Shown here piece by piece: positions 6,163 to 7,689 of a stretch of 7,689 nucleotides of DNA. The notes under the pieces were generated by a model, which saw only the letters and a list, made by a program, of their open reading frames with translations, searched no databases and was not told where the DNA came from. Positions within the stretch are counted from its first letter, which is position 1. The number at the start of each line of letters is the position of its first letter. Source of the DNA: Desulfosarcina sp. (GTDB lineage: Bacteria > Desulfobacterota > Desulfobacteria > Desulfobacterales > Desulfosarcinaceae); NCBI GenBank assembly GCA_030642405.1, contig DAOWNV010000128.1, positions 1 to 7,689 of the forward strand. Reading direction: 5' to 3'. Position numbers and translations under genes: made by a program.

Positions 6163-6924
6163 ATGAATTCAATGAAAACCAACAGAATCGGTACAAATGG
6201 GTTCTTTGTCCTTCTGATTCTATGTTTCGGTATGAGCAGTTGTGTGGGGAGTATGAATTCAATGGGAAAACCGGTTCAATCCAAAACACCCGTTGTTTCA
6301 ACTTCGGAACAGGCAGCCATAGGAACACAGCAAATCGGTCTGCAGGGCTCCGGTATAAAAGCGGATGGATCCTTGTGGAGGGATGATGCTCCGATGATGG
6401 AACTGTTTTCCGATCAAAAGGCACGAACCGTTGGTGATATCGTTACCATAAAAATTGTAGAATCTTCGGATGCTACTAATAAGGCCAGCACGGAGACGGA
6501 TCGAAATTCATCATTGAGTGCCAGTGTGGACGCTTTTTTTAATGCCGAAAAGAGGTTCCCTTCTACTCAGCCGTTTTTTAATCCCTTTTCCAAGGTGGCC
6601 GGCGGCGTGACCAGTGAGTTCGAAGGTTCGGGAACCACGAAGCGAAGTGGTGATTTGAACGCCTATATCACGGCTTTGGTGACCAAAGTACTACCAAATG
6701 GGAATCTTGTGGTTACCGGTTCACGTGAGGTTTTGGTTAACAACGACAATCAGGTCATCGAACTGACCGGTGTGGTGCGCCCACGGGACATTAATTCGAA
6801 TAACCAAGTACTTTCCACTTATGTTGCCGATGCCAGGATCTCTTATGACGGAGTCGGTGTGATAAACGATCGGCAGCAACCGGGCTGGTTAACCAATATA
6901 GTGATGAAGGTTTGGCCATTTTAG
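6163..6924 (+). CDS. flgH: FlgH, outer-membrane L-ring lipoprotein
   Basis: FlgH forms the L ring, the outer-membrane bushing through which the rod turns. From ATG 6163 the product is 253 residues. Its lipoprotein signal has a hydrophobic core (FFVLLILCFG) and a lipobox MSSC, with Cys27 as the lipidated residue. A low-complexity linker of about 40 residues follows, then the FlgH domain: GSLW (69-72), LFSDQKARTVGDIVTIKIVE (81-100), a segment containing FEGSGTTKRSGDLNAYITA, LPNGNLVVTGSREV, and the conserved end VVRPRDINSNN, VLSTYVADARISY, QQPGWL. The frame is open back to 6091, which would overlap flgA. ATG 6163 is chosen because GGGAGGAGA (6146-6154) precedes it and it places the signal peptide at the N-terminus. 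It sits 58 bases after flgA. Confidence 0.94.
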   Translation: MNSMKTNRIGTNGFFVLLILCFGMSSCVGSMNSMGKPVQSKTPVVSTSEQAAIGTQQIGLQGSGIKADGSLWRDDAPMMELFSDQKARTVGDIVTIKIVESSDATNKASTETDRNSSLSASVDAFFNAEKRFPSTQPFFNPFSKVAGGVTSEFEGSGTTKRSGDLNAYITALVTKVLPNGNLVVTGSREVLVNNDNQVIELTGVVRPRDINSNNQVLSTYVADARISYDGVGVINDRQQPGWLTNIVMKVWPF

Positions 6925-6958
6925 ATCGTATCTACTCAGAAACGGCTATTTTTTGTAA

Positions 6959-6962
6959 GAGG
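6959..6962 (+). promoter_or_regulatory. ribosome binding site deciding the flgI start
   Basis: GAGG, within AAGAGGAA, is spaced for GTG 6971 rather than ATG 6980. The choice changes only three residues ahead of the signal peptide. Confidence 0.6.
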
Positions 6963-6970
6963 AAATAAAC

Positions 6971-7689
6971 GTGGATTACATGAGATCGAAACGTAACCTA
7001 TTTATCCTTTTAGTGTTTATCGCCTGTGTAGGATGGCATAGCATCGTCGGTGCCGTGAGACTTAAGGACATTGCAGAAATCAATGGTGTTCGCACGAATC
7101 AACTGGTCGGTTACGGTCTCGTCGTTGGCCTGGATGGGACCGGCGACGGTAAAAAGGCTACATTTACGGCTCAGTCCATGGCCTCGATGCTGGAAAAAAT
7201 GGGAGTCACCCTTAATAAGAATGATATCAAGGTGAAAAATGTCGCAGCGGTAATGATCACAGCAACGCTTCCACCTTTTGCAAAAAAGGGAAACCGGATT
7301 GATGTCCTTGTCAGTTCAATAGGGGACGCCAAGAATCTTCAAGGTGGGACACTGATGCTGACGCCACTCAAGGGGATAGACGGAAAAATCTATGCCGTGG
7401 CCCAAGGGCCTGTGAATACAGGTGGTTTTGGTGCCGGTGGGACGGCATCGACAGTGGTAAAAAATTTTCCTACCGTGGGAAGGGTATTGTCCGGCGCTAC
7501 CATTGAAAGGGAAGTCCCGAATACGTTCAATGATCGGGATAGTTTAATGTTTAGCCTGCACAATCCTGATTTCAACACTGCAGCACGGATCGTCGAGACA
7601 ATCAATGCCCAATTCGAGCAACCCGTTGCCCGCGCAGAGGATGCCGGTACCATAGAAATAAAGATACCGGAGCGCTACATTGGGAACAC
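6971..7689 (+). CDS. flgI: FlgI, flagellar P-ring protein (3' end beyond the window)
   Basis: FlgI forms the P ring in the peptidoglycan layer; FlgA is its chaperone. The first 239 codons are present and the reading frame runs off the right edge without a stop. FlgI is usually about 365-375 residues, so roughly two thirds is visible. A Sec signal peptide (SKRNLFILLVFIACVGW) probably ends at Ala28 (IVGA, then VRLKDIAEI). The mature part has the family hallmarks RTNQLVGYGLVVGLDGTGDG, VAAVMITATLPPFAKKGNRI, VSSIGDAKNLQGGTLMLTPL, and YAVAQGPVNTGGF. GTG 6971 is preferred because GAGG (6959-6962) lies eight bases upstream; an in-frame ATG at 6980 is 17 bases from that site. It follows flgH by 46 bases in the same operon. 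Confidence 0.95.
   Translation, partial: MDYMRSKRNLFILLVFIACVGWHSIVGAVRLKDIAEINGVRTNQLVGYGLVVGLDGTGDGKKATFTAQSMASMLEKMGVTLNKNDIKVKNVAAVMITATLPPFAKKGNRIDVLVSSIGDAKNLQGGTLMLTPLKGIDGKIYAVAQGPVNTGGFGAGGTASTVVKNFPTVGRVLSGATIEREVPNTFNDRDSLMFSLHNPDFNTAARIVETINAQFEQPVARAEDAGTIEIKIPERYIGN

Noticed and set aside
6091..6924. flgH starting at ATG 6091
   Set aside because: It would overlap flgA and put 24 residues ahead of the lipoprotein signal; ATG 6163 has a strong ribosome binding site.

Overview
The window is a block of flagellar genes from a Gram-negative bacterium, all on the + strand. FlgH and FlgI, the L- and P-ring proteins, imply an outer membrane. FlhF and FlhG point to flagella whose number and position are controlled, usually polar. 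The order flhF-flhG-fliA-small gene-flgF-flgG-flgA-flgH-flgI, moderate GC, a long FlgA and a sigma54-type promoter suggest a Desulfobacterota (deltaproteobacterial) genome, perhaps Desulfobacterales. That placement is inference from gene order, not from a search.

The left part (1-1008) is the odd one. A 62-codon ORF of unknown function (36-224) is followed by a FlhF-like protein that keeps only the second half of the SRP-type GTPase domain. FlhF-like coding can be read about 57 bases upstream of its first methionine and then hits a stop, so the gene is either broken or misread there. After the GTPase part it carries a linker and an Ada-like H/C-x3-C...C-x2-C zinc-finger module, which ordinary FlhF proteins do not have.

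The regulatory part (1028-3318) holds flhG (MinD-family ATPase), fliA (sigma28) and a small uncharacterised gene with a helix-turn-helix-like C-terminus. A 160-base gap before fliA can fold into short hairpins. The block ends at a probable intrinsic terminator (about 3358-3400).

The structural part (3469-7689) starts with a well-matched sigma54 -24/-12 element ahead of flgF. flgF (proximal rod), flgG (distal rod), flgA (P-ring chaperone), flgH (L-ring lipoprotein) and flgI (P-ring, cut by the window end) follow closely spaced as one probable operon. Together they build the rod and the bushing rings through which it crosses the peptidoglycan and outer membrane. The left block would set flagellar number and location and supply the late sigma factor.
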